From Terriglobia bacterium (GTDB lineage Bacteria > Acidobacteriota > Terriglobia > Terriglobales > Acidobacteriaceae), in contig JAIQEY010000008.1 in assembly GCA_020073565.1 (NCBI GenBank), positions 1-64,000 on the forward strand: 64,000 nucleotides of DNA, given 5' to 3'. The number at the start of each line of letters is the position of its first letter. Position 1 is the first letter of the stretch. Below are positions 7,793 to 17,288 of the stretch, in pieces. The notes below the pieces were generated by a model. The model was given only the letters and a program-made list of their open reading frames with translations. It was not told the origin of the DNA and ran no database searches. The position numbers and the translations under genes were made by a program.

Positions 7793-9964
7793 GTGTCTTC
7801 CGCGGCCGCCAACCCGGGCAAGCCCACGATCGCTAGCGCCATCGAGCGCTACTTTAACGTCGCGCTCTACCTGCTGGTGCTGACCGGGTTTGGCACGCTG
7901 GCTTCGACCGGCGGCCTGGACTTGCCGGCGGTTGTGTTGGTCGGGCTTGCCCTGCTGCTCCGTGGCTACCAGTTAGCGGCACAACGGGAGTTCGCGATCC
8001 CAGAGAGCTGGACGAACTACCTGACGCTGCTCTACATCTTCGTCGGCCTGGCGGATTACTTTTTCGTCTCGCGTAGCTTCCTGGCTGCGAGCGTACACCT
8101 CGTGTTGTTCCTGATGGTCGTCCGCCTGTTTTCGCTGCAGCGCACGCGCGACCACTACATGCTCGCGGCCCTCTCGTTCCTGATGGTGCTGGCGGCGGCC
8201 GTGCTCACGGTGGACAGCGTCTTCCTGTTCTCATTTGCCGGGTTTCTGCTGGTCGCGGTAATCACGTTTGTGCTGATGGAAATGCGCCACTCGCTGGCCG
8301 AAGAACATGCGCGCGCGCAAGAGCCACGCATGGCCTCTCCTTACGGCCGGATGGCGTACGTTCTGCTGGCAACCGCTCCCCTTCTCGTGTTGTTGATCAT
8401 GGCCGGGAGCTTCCTGATCTTCTTTCTTCTGCCCCGGGTCTCCTCGCGCTACCTGACCTCCTACACCTCGACCAGCGATTTATCGACCGGCTTCACCGAT
8501 CGCGTGCAGTTAGGCCGCATCGGGCAGATCCAGCAATCAAGCGCGGTCGTGATGCACATCGAGATCCAGAATGATCTTCAGGGCGCATACGATCTGAAGT
8601 GGCGCGGGGTTGCCCTCAACCGTTTTGACGGCAAGATGTGGTCCAATGCGTTCGACCAAAAAGGAATGCGGCCGGGACTCGACGGAAGCTATCGGCTGGC
8701 GCCCGCCGTAGGCGAAGCCGCCTTTCGGACACTACCCCGCCGCGCGATCCACTATCGCGTCCTGATGGAACCGCTGGGCACGAACGTTTTCTTTCTGGCG
8801 GACCGGCCCACCATGCTCAGCGGGGATTACCGCCAATTGAGTACCGACGCTGGAGGTGCGGTCTACAATCTCGACACTGAGCATCCTGTCAACCGCTACG
8901 AAGCCGAGTCTGACCTCGTCGAACCCGACGAAGACGAACTCCGCCTCGCTCCCAACACCTTGCCCGGCGGCATGGACGAATACCTGAAGCTGCCCCCGCT
9001 GGATATTCGTATTTCGAAATTAGCCGGGGAAATCACCGCCTCCGCTCCGAGCAACTACGACAAGGCCGCAGCCCTCGAGCACTACTTGCGCACACGTTTC
9101 GGATATACGCTGGAACTCCCCAGACGTGTTCCAGAAGATCCGCTGGCTGATTTCCTGTTCGAAAGAAAACGGGGGCATTGTGAATATTTCGCCAGTTCCA
9201 TGGCTGTGATGCTGCGCTCCCTTCGCATCCCGACCCGCCTGGTCACTGGGTTCCGCACGGGGGAATTCAACGATCTGACGGGACAGTATGTAGTGCGCGC
9301 CAGCAACGCGCATTCCTGGGTTGAGGCTTACTTTCCGGGAAGCGGGTGGGTTAGTTTTGATCCGACTCCAGCGGCCAGTCTCCCCACTCGTTCGGGTTGG
9401 TCGCGGATGCAACTGTATGCGGATGCGGCCGCGTCCTTCTGGAGGGAATGGATCATCAATTACGATGCCGCGCACCAGCGTTCACTCGGCAGCGATGCAG
9501 CGTCCAACAGCCGCCATCTTCTGGACGAGATTGGACGCTGGGTGGAGCGGCAGCATCGGGCGCTCCTGCGATCCGCCCGCAGCGCTCAACAACAAATTAC
9601 TCGTTCTCCGGTGCGCTGGATGGGTGGCGCGTTCGCCGCCACCGCCGTTCTGATTGTCCTGATCAACCTCGGTGGCATCCTTCGGGTCCTCCGAGCCCGC
9701 ACCCTCCGGGCACATCCCGATCGCGCGCCGCGCGAATCCGCCGCCTTGTGGTATGAACAAATGCTGCGGCGGATGGCGCGGCAGGGCTGGCGCAAGTCTC
9801 CGTCACAAACGCCCAGCGACTTTGTGGCGGCCATCCAGGAACCGGGCTTGCAGCAAGGGGTTGCGGCGTTTACACGCGCTTACGAATCGGCGCGCTTCGG
9901 CCAGTCGGTAGACGATGCCCGCGCCCTGCCTGAACTTCTGGAAGAGATTCGCGCTGCAAAGTAA
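7793..9964 (+). CDS. tgpA: TgpA-like membrane transglutaminase (DUF3488 - transglutaminase - DUF4129)
   Basis: 723 residues from a GTG start preceded by AGGGG. Several N-terminal membrane helices (about residues 15-220, DUF3488) are followed by a periplasmic transglutaminase-like domain. The catalytic triad is visible: Cys463 in GHCEYF, His507 in NAHSW and Asp523 in FDPTP. One more membrane helix (about 605-625) leads to a cytoplasmic tail of DUF4129 type. In many bacteria the gene follows a MoxR ATPase and a DUF58 gene. Neither is here, so it appears to stand alone. It probably modifies or cross-links envelope proteins; the substrate is unknown. Confidence 0.9.
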   Translation: MSSAAANPGKPTIASAIERYFNVALYLLVLTGFGTLASTGGLDLPAVVLVGLALLLRGYQLAAQREFAIPESWTNYLTLLYIFVGLADYFFVSRSFLAASVHLVLFLMVVRLFSLQRTRDHYMLAALSFLMVLAAAVLTVDSVFLFSFAGFLLVAVITFVLMEMRHSLAEEHARAQEPRMASPYGRMAYVLLATAPLLVLLIMAGSFLIFFLLPRVSSRYLTSYTSTSDLSTGFTDRVQLGRIGQIQQSSAVVMHIEIQNDLQGAYDLKWRGVALNRFDGKMWSNAFDQKGMRPGLDGSYRLAPAVGEAAFRTLPRRAIHYRVLMEPLGTNVFFLADRPTMLSGDYRQLSTDAGGAVYNLDTEHPVNRYEAESDLVEPDEDELRLAPNTLPGGMDEYLKLPPLDIRISKLAGEITASAPSNYDKAAALEHYLRTRFGYTLELPRRVPEDPLADFLFERKRGHCEYFASSMAVMLRSLRIPTRLVTGFRTGEFNDLTGQYVVRASNAHSWVEAYFPGSGWVSFDPTPAASLPTRSGWSRMQLYADAAASFWREWIINYDAAHQRSLGSDAASNSRHLLDEIGRWVERQHRALLRSARSAQQQITRSPVRWMGGAFAATAVLIVLINLGGILRVLRARTLRAHPDRAPRESAALWYEQMLRRMARQGWRKSPSQTPSDFVAAIQEPGLQQGVAAFTRAYESARFGQSVDDARALPELLEEIRAAK

Positions 9965-10029
9965 GCTCTCGCCAGTGGAGCGCAGGCGTAGCGCTCGTCT
10001 GAGCGCATGATCCCCACGAGCTCACGACG

Positions 10030-10671
10030 CTAGAATCGCCGGATGACGCCGACCCCCACGTAGTAGTTGTGTTGCCGGTTATTCCCAGTCTTGAGGTTCA
10101 AATCCGGAACACCAGAGTAGAAATCTCGCGCTTCCGTTCGGATTCCCCAATGGTTCCACGGCCAGACGTCGAGTCCGAGTCCGAACTGAATCGCCCCCGT
10201 ATTGGTACTTCTGGGGCCGGGATTGGTGCCGTAAAAATTCAGCGTCGAAGCTTCCCGGAAGCGGGCGTACCCGCCGCCAACGCTGACCCATGGTGAGAGG
10301 GTGTCTCCCGCGAAAAAATTCACCCGCGCCGAAGGAGTGATAAACAGCGCGCCGATGTCTTTCGGAATCCCATGAGAGGGAGTAGCCAGGTCCATGCGAG
10401 GATAGATAGCCACCGGCAATTCCCCAGAGAACGCGAAGAAGCCGTGGCCCTTGAACTGGCGACTATAGTTGAGAGCAAAGCTTTCTTCGTTCGCAAAATG
10501 AAGGGTGGGAGGCAAGTCAGTAGGGTTCTGGATTGTCTGCGTACTGACAAAGGTCCTTCCTACGGTGACCGAGATTTGGTTCACATTCTCGAATGCCGGA
10601 CGTTGCGCGAGGCTACGAAGAGCAAGAACGGACAGCAATACGATCAGAAACGCGAGCCGATTGGCCGACAT
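10030..10671 (-). CDS. Secreted outer-membrane beta-barrel protein
   Basis: 213 residues. GGAGGAG precedes the ATG, followed by a typical signal peptide (MSANRLAFLIVLLSVLALRS, cleaved near LAQ). The mature part alternates hydrophobic and polar residues as in a small OmpA/OprF-like eight-strand barrel. It ends in VGVGVIRRF, with the C-terminal phenylalanine that the Bam machinery recognises. It is convergent with tgpA, and a short GC hairpin without a T-run (9978-9996) lies between the two stops. The specific role is unknown. Confidence 0.8.
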   Translation of the reverse strand: MSANRLAFLIVLLSVLALRSLAQRPAFENVNQISVTVGRTFVSTQTIQNPTDLPPTLHFANEESFALNYSRQFKGHGFFAFSGELPVAIYPRMDLATPSHGIPKDIGALFITPSARVNFFAGDTLSPWVSVGGGYARFREASTLNFYGTNPGPRSTNTGAIQFGLGLDVWPWNHWGIRTEARDFYSGVPDLNLKTGNNRQHNYYVGVGVIRRF

Positions 10672-10843
10672 CTCTCCTCCGGAGTATCGAGGGATGTTGT
10701 TTGAACAAGATTAGCACGCAACCACCGGGTCGGTAGAATTCGTATGGTACTCCCTGGTCCTCAACCCTTTCCCGCTTCCGCCCCCGCCCTCCGCCCCCGG
10801 ATGCTAAAATCGTTAAAGAAAGTTTTTCTTTTTCTTACTCCTG

Positions 10844-12310
10844 GTGCCTTCAGACCAAACCATATCCGTGCCTTCAGGGCAGGCTGTTCCGTCCAAGGTA
10901 GGCTTCGTCAGCCTGGGCTGTCCCAAGAACCTCGTCGATAGCGAGGTCATGATGGGCATGCTGGCCCAGGCTGGCGCTCAACTCACGCCGGACGCCGAGG
11001 ATGCCGACGTTATTGTGGTCAACACCTGCTCCTTTATTGGCAGCGCGCAGCAGGAGTCGGTCGATACCATCCTCGAAATGGCTCGCCACAAGGCTGGAGG
11101 CAAGGCCAAGAAGCTGGTGGTCGCCGGCTGCCTGGTGGAGCGCTTTCGGGACGAGATCCGGAAGAATATTCCGGAGGTCGACGCGGTCGTCGGCACGGGC
11201 GAGTTAGAGAAGATCCTCGCCGCCACCGGGGTCGCAGATGCACCACGCACCCCCAGCCCCTTCCATATTCTCACCACGCGCCCCGAGGGTGACCATCGCC
11301 GCAGTCATGGACGCTTTGCGCGCGATTCCTGGGATGGAGCCGTCGCCGATCTCCCGAACTATCTTTACGACGAGGCCACCCCGCGCGTGCTGGCGACGCC
11401 CGGGTACACCGCCTACATCAAGGTTGCCGAGGGTTGTGACCACCCTTGCAGTTTCTGCATTATTCCCCAGCTCCGCGGACAGTTTCGCTCGCGGCGCTTC
11501 GAATCGGTGATTTCCGAAGCCGAACGCCTGGCGCAATCGGGCGTGCGCGAGATTACGTTGATCGGACAGGACACGACTTGCTACGGCGAGGATCTGGGAT
11601 TGAAAGACGGCCTGCCGCTGCTGCTGGAAAGACTCGCGAGCATCGAGGATCTGCGCTGGATCCGGTTTCTCTATGCTTATCCAAACAAGATTACCGGCCG
11701 GCTGCTGGAAACGATCGCGGCGCATGACAACATCTGTTCCTACGTTGACGTGCCCCTGCAGCACGCCTCGGCTGCGGTTTTGAAGCGCATGAAGCGGGGA
11801 GGCGGGGCCGATCTGTTCCTGCGCTCGATCGAAAAAATGCGCCGTGCGATTCCCGGCGTAACTCTGCGAACCTCGTTCATCGTTGGCTTCCCCGGCGAGA
11901 CCGAACGAGAGTTTGAAGAACTGTGCGAGTTCGTGCGGCAGGCGCAGTTTGACTGGATGGGAACCTTCGCATACTCCGACCAGGAGGGCGCGGGCGCGTT
12001 TGACCTGGGCAAGAAGCTGTCCACCCGCGAAATCGAGAGCCGCCGCAAATTGCTGATGTCAATCCAGAAAAAGATCAGCCGCGCAAAAAAAAAGTCGCTC
12101 GTCGGACGCGAAATCGACCTTCTGCTCATGGGTCCTTCCGAGGAAACTGATCTGTTGCTGGAAGGCCGAACCGCCATGCACGCGCCCGAAATCGACGGCA
12201 AGGTCTTCGTAAACGACTATCCCGACAGCCAAGAACCGAAGGAGGGCGAGTTCTACCGCTGCCGCATCACGGCCGCCCACGACTACGACCTGGTGGCTGA
12301 GATCGTGTAA
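10844..12310 (+). CDS. rimO: Ribosomal protein S12 methylthiotransferase RimO
   Basis: 488 residues. RimO adds a methylthio group to the conserved Asp of ribosomal protein S12 using radical SAM chemistry. The N-terminal UPF0004 domain has the cluster cysteines in LGCPKN, VNTCSF and AGCLVER. The radical-SAM motif C-x3-C-x2-C is in CDHPCSFC. A TRAM domain closes the protein, ending near ITAAHDYDLVAEIV. LGCPKNLVDSE distinguishes RimO from MiaB. The GTG at 10844 gives the longest frame but has no strong ribosome-binding site. The GTG at 10871 follows the same ten bases (gtgccttcag) and is an alternative start. Confidence 0.95.
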   Translation: MPSDQTISVPSGQAVPSKVGFVSLGCPKNLVDSEVMMGMLAQAGAQLTPDAEDADVIVVNTCSFIGSAQQESVDTILEMARHKAGGKAKKLVVAGCLVERFRDEIRKNIPEVDAVVGTGELEKILAATGVADAPRTPSPFHILTTRPEGDHRRSHGRFARDSWDGAVADLPNYLYDEATPRVLATPGYTAYIKVAEGCDHPCSFCIIPQLRGQFRSRRFESVISEAERLAQSGVREITLIGQDTTCYGEDLGLKDGLPLLLERLASIEDLRWIRFLYAYPNKITGRLLETIAAHDNICSYVDVPLQHASAAVLKRMKRGGGADLFLRSIEKMRRAIPGVTLRTSFIVGFPGETEREFEELCEFVRQAQFDWMGTFAYSDQEGAGAFDLGKKLSTREIESRRKLLMSIQKKISRAKKKSLVGREIDLLLMGPSEETDLLLEGRTAMHAPEIDGKVFVNDYPDSQEPKEGEFYRCRITAAHDYDLVAEIV

Positions 12311-12333
12311 AGTCAGATTGCCGGACTGGGTGC

Positions 12334-12365
12334 CCCACTCATCGCGTTTCTTTGCGATGAGTGGG
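12334..12365 (+). terminator. Perfect 12-bp hairpin between rimO and yacG
   Basis: The arms cccactcatcgc (12334-12345) and gcgatgagtggg (12354-12365) are perfectly complementary around an eight-base loop. No T-run follows, so this is at best a weak intrinsic terminator or an mRNA-stabilising hairpin within a possible rimO-yacG-pgpA transcript. Confidence 0.4.
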
Positions 12366-12391
12366 ACTCTCGGACGTCTGCAATAGATCCG

Positions 12392-12604
12392 ATGCCTCGC
12401 AAACGTTCACTGAAGCTGAAATGTCCGATCTGCAAGAAGCCGGTGACAGCTGCCGCCCCTGACTTCCCTTTCTGCAGTGATCGCTGCCGCCTCATCGATT
12501 TGGGAAAATGGGCCAGCGGCGCGTACGTAATCACGTCGCCGGTGACCGACGCTGAGGAAGGGATCCGAGACGCCAACCTCGAAGATCCCGACGAACCCCA
12601 GTGA
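12392..12604 (+). CDS. yacG: DNA gyrase inhibitor / zinc-finger protein YacG
   Basis: 70 residues, usual for the family. YacG binds the GyrB C-terminal domain and inhibits DNA binding by gyrase. The zinc-binding cysteines are in CPICKKP and CSDRCRLIDLGKW, the latter being the YacG signature, followed by an acidic C-terminal tail. It overlaps the next gene by four bases (GTGA), so translational coupling with pgpA is likely. Confidence 0.93.
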   Translation: MPRKRSLKLKCPICKKPVTAAAPDFPFCSDRCRLIDLGKWASGAYVITSPVTDAEEGIRDANLEDPDEPQ

Positions 12605-13203
12605 GGCACCCCCCCGAATCCGCCAGCCCAACCGTCGCGAGCGCGACGACCCCCGACCGTAGCGTCGGCGCCCCGCCGGCAGTCTCGGGAGCCTGCCCTG
12701 AGCTTGCCGAAGGGGCGCCCCTCCCCCGAGCGCCAGTATGGGCAACTCTGATAGCAACCTTCTTCGGCGCCGGCCGCCTGAAGCCCGGCCCCGGCACGTG
12801 GGGATCGGCCGCCACGGTCATAGTCTGGGCACTAATCAGTTCACGCCTCGCACCCGAAGCACGCACCTGGGCCACGCTAGCAGCGGCCGCGCTGGTCACC
12901 GTGATCGGAATCCCCGCCGCGACGCAGGTCGCGCGCGCATCTGGCTTGAAGGATCCGCAATTCGTAGTAATCGACGAGGTCGCTGGCCAACTGGTCACCC
13001 TCATCGCAGTCCCGCTCGCTTGGAAAACGTTCCTCGTGGGCCTTATACTTTTCCGTGTCTTCGACATCTTGAAGCCGCCCCCGATCCGCCTGCTGGAGCG
13101 ATTGCCCGAAGGCACCGGGATCGTGGTAGACGACCTGGGGGCAGGCCTATATGCGCTTGCCGTCATGCATCTGTTGCTGCATTTCGGACTTCTAATGAAG
13201 TAG
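12601..13203 (+). CDS. pgpA: Phosphatidylglycerophosphatase A
   Basis: 200 residues. It dephosphorylates phosphatidylglycerol phosphate in phospholipid synthesis at the inner membrane. The family motifs are GAGRLKPGPGTWGS, VVIDEVAGQ and FRVFDILKPPPI, with hydrophobic helices between and after them. The first 46 residues are not part of the family fold. They are low-complexity and contain ACPELAEGA, encoded by an inserted palindromic repeat (12691-12715). The GTG at 12601 overlaps the yacG stop, so the extended N-terminus seems to be translated, unless an internal start such as the GTG near 12736 is used instead. Confidence 0.92.
   Translation: MRHPPESASPTVASATTPDRSVGAPPAVSGACPELAEGAPLPRAPVWATLIATFFGAGRLKPGPGTWGSAATVIVWALISSRLAPEARTWATLAAAALVTVIGIPAATQVARASGLKDPQFVVIDEVAGQLVTLIAVPLAWKTFLVGLILFRVFDILKPPPIRLLERLPEGTGIVVDDLGAGLYALAVMHLLLHFGLLMK
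12691..12715 (+). repeat. Short interspersed repeat (CTGAGC...CCGAAGG type) inside pgpA
   Basis: The run cctgccctgagcttgccgaa belongs to a very common bacterial interspersed repeat type. In this frame it encodes PELAEG. A sister copy on the other strand is at 57435-57457. Confidence 0.7.
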
Positions 13204-13228
13204 CTCTGGCTTTGCCGGAAAGAATTGC

Positions 13229-14287
13229 ATGAGTATTTCCGACCGCCTGCTGGGCAAGAAGAACGTGAACGGCAAGCCGCACATCGAGGCGGTCGCCCCC
13301 AGTTTTGCCCTGCCTGGAGGCGAAGTCCGCATCACCGGCCGAGCCCTCCGTCCCCCTGAATTCCGCCGCCCCAGCGTCCGCTTCGGCGAGGTGGAAGGGG
13401 CCGTCCTGATCAGTTCGGACGAATTTCTGGTAGCGCGCGTCCCCGAGAACGCTGTCTCCGGGCCGATCGTAGTCGGAACCAACGGAAATGTCAGCAACGC
13501 CCACTCCATCAAAGTGGCAGTCCCCGTGGCCGACAACCTGCATCCGGTGACCAATCCCGCGCTCGATCACGAAGGCAACCTTTATGTAACGTTCTCCGGA
13601 TCGCGCGGACAAAAAGTCCCGGTGGCGATCTTCAAGATCGACACCGACTACAACATCGCACCCTTCCTGACGGAAATGATGAATGCGACCGCCATCGCCT
13701 TTGACCGCGAGGGCCAGATGTACGTTTCCTCGCGGCACGACGAGACGGTCTACAAAGTTGCGCCCAACGGCACCGTGTCGTCTTACGCCGAAGGCATGGG
13801 CGTCGCAACCGGAATCGCGTTCGACCGCCAGCACAACCTCTACGTAGGAGACCGCAGCGGAACGATTTTCAAGATTGCGCCCGACCGACAGATTTTTGTT
13901 TTCGCGACGCTCGAACCCAGCGTCTCCGCTTATCACCTGGCCTTCGGTCCGCACGGGGATCTGTTCGTCACCGGCCCCACGACTTCCAGCTTCGACTGCG
14001 TATATAAGGTTGATCCGCACGGCAGCGTTTCGGTGTTCTATCGCGGCCTCGGACGTCCCCAAGGTATGGCGTTCGATCTGGACGGCAACCTTTATGTCGC
14101 CGCCTCGCTCGCCGGCAAGCGAGGCATCGTGAAGATCACGCCGGACGCAAAAGCCACGCTCGAAGTTTCCGGACAGGGCCTGGTGGGACTCGCCTTCGCC
14201 CCGGGCAAGTCCGCGATTCTTGCTACCAACAATGCGGTTCACCACATCTCGTGGGGCATTCAAGGCCTGCCGCTGCTGCCCGAATAA
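13229..14287 (+). CDS. IPT/TIG plus NHL-repeat beta-propeller protein
   Basis: 352 residues, no signal peptide. Residues about 18-90 form an Ig-like IPT/TIG domain (PSFALPGGEVRITGRAL). Residues about 100-340 are NHL-type propeller repeats, with recurring units such as ALDHEGNLYVTFSG, AFDREGQMYVSSR, AFDRQHNLYVGDRSG and AFDLDGNLYVAAS. Such proteins usually act as binding scaffolds; no catalytic residues are evident. The gene starts 26 bases after pgpA and could be in the same transcript. Confidence 0.85.
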   Translation: MSISDRLLGKKNVNGKPHIEAVAPSFALPGGEVRITGRALRPPEFRRPSVRFGEVEGAVLISSDEFLVARVPENAVSGPIVVGTNGNVSNAHSIKVAVPVADNLHPVTNPALDHEGNLYVTFSGSRGQKVPVAIFKIDTDYNIAPFLTEMMNATAIAFDREGQMYVSSRHDETVYKVAPNGTVSSYAEGMGVATGIAFDRQHNLYVGDRSGTIFKIAPDRQIFVFATLEPSVSAYHLAFGPHGDLFVTGPTTSSFDCVYKVDPHGSVSVFYRGLGRPQGMAFDLDGNLYVAASLAGKRGIVKITPDAKATLEVSGQGLVGLAFAPGKSAILATNNAVHHISWGIQGLPLLPE

Positions 14288-14606
14288 TTGCTTCTTCATG
14301 CCCAATTACTCCGAGGGTACTAACCAACTAATTAGGAGGGTACCCCCCTTCCCCCGGTCTTTTGGAATCATGGAGTTAGGCTGTGGAAACAGTCCAAAAT
14401 CTAGATTCGCAAGGGCTTATATGGAAAATATTCCGGAATAAGGACTTAGCGTTGTCAAAGAGCGCTGAAAATGGGTTTGGGGCAGCGTCGAGGACCGTCT
14501 TGGGAGATGGACACACCTCTTCACTGCCCCAATCAGGACAACATTGTCGCATTGGGGCGGCTTTGAAGTTTGTGACGCGGGACACGGATGGGAGTGATGG
14601 CGGAAG
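14288..14606. other. Gene-free region at the edge of the type III R-M locus
   Basis: I see no gene here. Around 14318-14360 there is a striking homopolymer-rich stretch (aggagggtaccccccttccc), with ggtac/gtacc inverted nearby. It looks like a repeat or degenerate element rather than a coding region. It separates the NHL gene from the 3' end of res (convergent). Confidence 0.4.
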
Positions 14607-17192
14607 TCAGAGGTCAGACCGCAGAAGCGGGTTCGTAGTCAATGCCGCTAGCTCCGATAAACGGGCTGGCTGAAGCACTTCAAACGCTTTCTGCGGAATT
14701 TTTGCATATTTCCATTGTGTCCCGGTGAGTTGGGTGGCGTTTCCGCACCAGTTTGCCGCCGCCGCATCTTTGTGCGAAACATCGGCGGTTTCCATTCCTT
14801 TGGTTTCGATCAGCCAGTGGGCTCCGCTGGAATCGATGGCAGCAAAATCCGGATAGTAGGAACGCAAATTCATGCCTGGGTCCGTGTATTCGATCGAGAA
14901 TCCAAACGGTTGCGGCAACTTGGCGAAGGCCGTCAGATCTTTCGCATTATCCAGGAAGCGCGCGAAATCTTTTTCGAACTCGTTGTCGCAGGGCACCATG
15001 TTGAAGACGCACTGCCTCGCCTCATACACCTTCCGCGACCACGGGAAGGGCTGGCACGTGGAGAGCAACCGATCGGGAGCAAGCAACTGCGGTTCTTGTT
15101 CGGCAATGCTCAACGCCTTCAGCACCCGCGTAAACTCCTGGATGCACACATAGCTGGCCACCTGCGTAGCCATGGCGCGCACCGTCACCGGATCGTTCAG
15201 GTTCACCCAGCGGCCGAATGCCTTGTTCTCGAAGAACTCCTGCACCTTAGGTACGAGAGCCGCGAACTGCGAAGGCAGTTTCACTGCCTCGCCGATGCGC
15301 CGCGCGTAATACCCAATCAACTCCTGCGACGTTTGCGGTTCCGGCACGTGATATTCACGGTCAATGATCTTCTGCAACGTGATGATGTCATGCCCTTCAT
15401 ACCGGAATGTCTTCGTATTCGGATCGTCGGGAGTAAGGGGCAGCAGCATCGTTTGGAACGCCATCACGTTGAGCCCGGCAATCTCTTCCGCCAGGCTCTT
15501 CTTGCGCACCAGCGTCGGGGAGAGCACGGGCAAGCCGATATCGAACTCCTTCCGCCCCTCCATTGGCATGATGGTGAGAATGCGCAGCTTCTCTTTGCCG
15601 ATCTCGAACGTGTCGAAGGTCAGCTCTTCGAGTTTTTCCAGATCGTCAACAAACTCAAGAAATTTCTGGTTGCCGATGATGTCCACGCGCTCGGTGTAGT
15701 CGGTTGTGAGATCGCGGAACATCAATCGCAGGCCCCGCCCGATGGCCTGCTCGGGCAGGATGTTGGCCTTGGCCGTGTACGGGCGGAGGCCGACAACTAC
15801 CGTCACGTTCTGCACGTCCCAGCCTTCGCGCAGCATCATTACACTGACGATTCCGTGAATCGGATTTTGCGGGTCGTCCACGCCGCGCACGGCTTTGCGC
15901 GCCGCTTCCAGGTCCTTCTTGCTTACGTTGCCTTGCTTGTCGGTGTGAATGATTTGCGTCTTAGCGTCGCCAAACTCTGCCGGGTAAGCTTTGGCGATCC
16001 AGTCGGCAACATCATCCGCTTCTTCCGTGCTGTTCATCATGATGAACAGCACTGGCTTCTTGTTCAGAGGCCTGAGCTGATTGCGGTACTCCTTCCAGCG
16101 TTCGATCGCAGCCGTCAGGTAACCGCGATAGCGAACGCTGGCATGTTCAGATTTAGGTTCCGCGATCTTGGCGATTCCTTTCACCGGCCGCTTCACGATG
16201 CCGTCGAGGATCGCTTGCTTCAACGGATAATCCGATATCGTCCAAGGGAAAATCGATCCCTTCTGGAAGCGTGGGGTTGCGGAAAAATCTAGTTGCGCGG
16301 CCAGCGGCGTTTTCTCATGCAGCTGGCGAATGATCTCGTTCCAATTCAAGTCCTCGTCGTGCGTGTGGTGAGCTTCGTCGTTGATGACCAGCAGTTTCCC
16401 GGCGCGGCGGGCGATGCGCTCGGCGAAATCGGTCTGCTCCAGCTTCTGTGCCGGGGGCTTGGGCCCGAGGATCGCGGTCATCACGTCCGGTTCCTCGTCC
16501 TGCGAACGATCGGGACGGTCATAAAACTGCTGAATATTGGTAAGGAACAATACCCCTTCGGAATGAGCGCGCTCGCCTTCGCCGCGCATCACGCAATCGA
16601 AATCCCAGAAGATGCCGAATTCTTTGGGACGGATGGGATCTTCGCGGAAGATGTTGCCATTGGCGAAGTCGCCCTTTAGCCGTTCGAGCACGATGACATT
16701 GGGCGCGATCAGCAAGAACGTTTTGGCGTAGTCTTTGGCAATTTCATCCTGCTCGCGGCGGGCGTTGAAGTATTGCCAGGCGATGGCCAGGGCCATGACC
16801 TTGGTCTTGCCGCTGCCGGTGGCCATCTTGGTGCAGTAGCGGGCGAAGCCGTCGTCGGGAGGCAGGCGAAGGTCGTGGATGTTCTGGGCGTAGCGCTCCA
16901 GCAGGTCCTTGCGGGTGCGGACTTTCTCCACTTCCCAGACGTAGATGAGCGTCTCGATCGCTTCCTGCTGCGAGGCGTGATATTTGAAGGGCCTCCCGGT
17001 CTTGAGTTTGTGGTCGGAGTAAAACCAGTAGTTCAGCAGGATGCGCGTGGTCTCGGTGATGCCTTTGTAGCCGCCGGCCTTCCATGCTTTGACGGCTTCT
17101 CGCAGAGGTGGGACGCACGGGCCGGAGCGCAGTTTGGCGGTGATGTCCAGCAGGCTGGGCGTGTCGTCGGCGGGTTTCTTGCGGCGGGGCAT
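14607..17192 (-). CDS. res: Type III restriction endonuclease subunit R (Res)
   Basis: 861 residues from the ATG at 17192; an upstream in-frame TTG at 17201 is less likely. Superfamily 2 helicase/translocase motor: Walker A ATGSGKT (GSGKT at 126-130), DEAHH box (272-276), SATPR, and motif VI-like QAIGRGLRL. The C-terminal PD-(D/E)xK nuclease is visible as YPDF (about 780-783) and IETKG (about 795-799). The frame is intact. Type III Res acts with a Mod subunit that recognises the site, but the mod gene here is broken. A GIY-YIG gene lies between the two. Confidence 0.93.
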   Translation of the reverse strand: MPRRKKPADDTPSLLDITAKLRSGPCVPPLREAVKAWKAGGYKGITETTRILLNYWFYSDHKLKTGRPFKYHASQQEAIETLIYVWEVEKVRTRKDLLERYAQNIHDLRLPPDDGFARYCTKMATGSGKTKVMALAIAWQYFNARREQDEIAKDYAKTFLLIAPNVIVLERLKGDFANGNIFREDPIRPKEFGIFWDFDCVMRGEGERAHSEGVLFLTNIQQFYDRPDRSQDEEPDVMTAILGPKPPAQKLEQTDFAERIARRAGKLLVINDEAHHTHDEDLNWNEIIRQLHEKTPLAAQLDFSATPRFQKGSIFPWTISDYPLKQAILDGIVKRPVKGIAKIAEPKSEHASVRYRGYLTAAIERWKEYRNQLRPLNKKPVLFIMMNSTEEADDVADWIAKAYPAEFGDAKTQIIHTDKQGNVSKKDLEAARKAVRGVDDPQNPIHGIVSVMMLREGWDVQNVTVVVGLRPYTAKANILPEQAIGRGLRLMFRDLTTDYTERVDIIGNQKFLEFVDDLEKLEELTFDTFEIGKEKLRILTIMPMEGRKEFDIGLPVLSPTLVRKKSLAEEIAGLNVMAFQTMLLPLTPDDPNTKTFRYEGHDIITLQKIIDREYHVPEPQTSQELIGYYARRIGEAVKLPSQFAALVPKVQEFFENKAFGRWVNLNDPVTVRAMATQVASYVCIQEFTRVLKALSIAEQEPQLLAPDRLLSTCQPFPWSRKVYEARQCVFNMVPCDNEFEKDFARFLDNAKDLTAFAKLPQPFGFSIEYTDPGMNLRSYYPDFAAIDSSGAHWLIETKGMETADVSHKDAAAANWCGNATQLTGTQWKYAKIPQKAFEVLQPARLSELAALTTNPLLRSDL

Positions 17193-17206
17193 ACTTTTCA
17201 ATCCAT

Positions 17207-17260
17207 GTCACCCTGAGCGGAGTGGGCGCTTCGCGCAAGACAAATTTCGCTCAGGATGGC
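17207..17260 (+). repeat. Palindromic repeat family A, copy 1
   Basis: It starts with gtcaccctgagcggagtg and ends with gctcaggatggc, flanking a variable inner hairpin (gggcgcttcgcgcaagac). The copy is degenerate and lies immediately upstream of res. Confidence 0.6.
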
Positions 17261-17288
17261 AGATTTTATTTGGCATTGGGGAGTTCTC

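Noticed and set aside
13163..14305. Long open frame on the minus strand
   Set aside because: It lies antisense to the NHL protein gene, has Gly/Arg/His-rich composition typical of a GC-rich shadow frame, and matches no family.
14715..16292. Long open frame on the plus strand, 525 codons
   Set aside because: It is antisense to res, which has clear helicase and nuclease motifs; the composition is His/Arg-rich without domain features.
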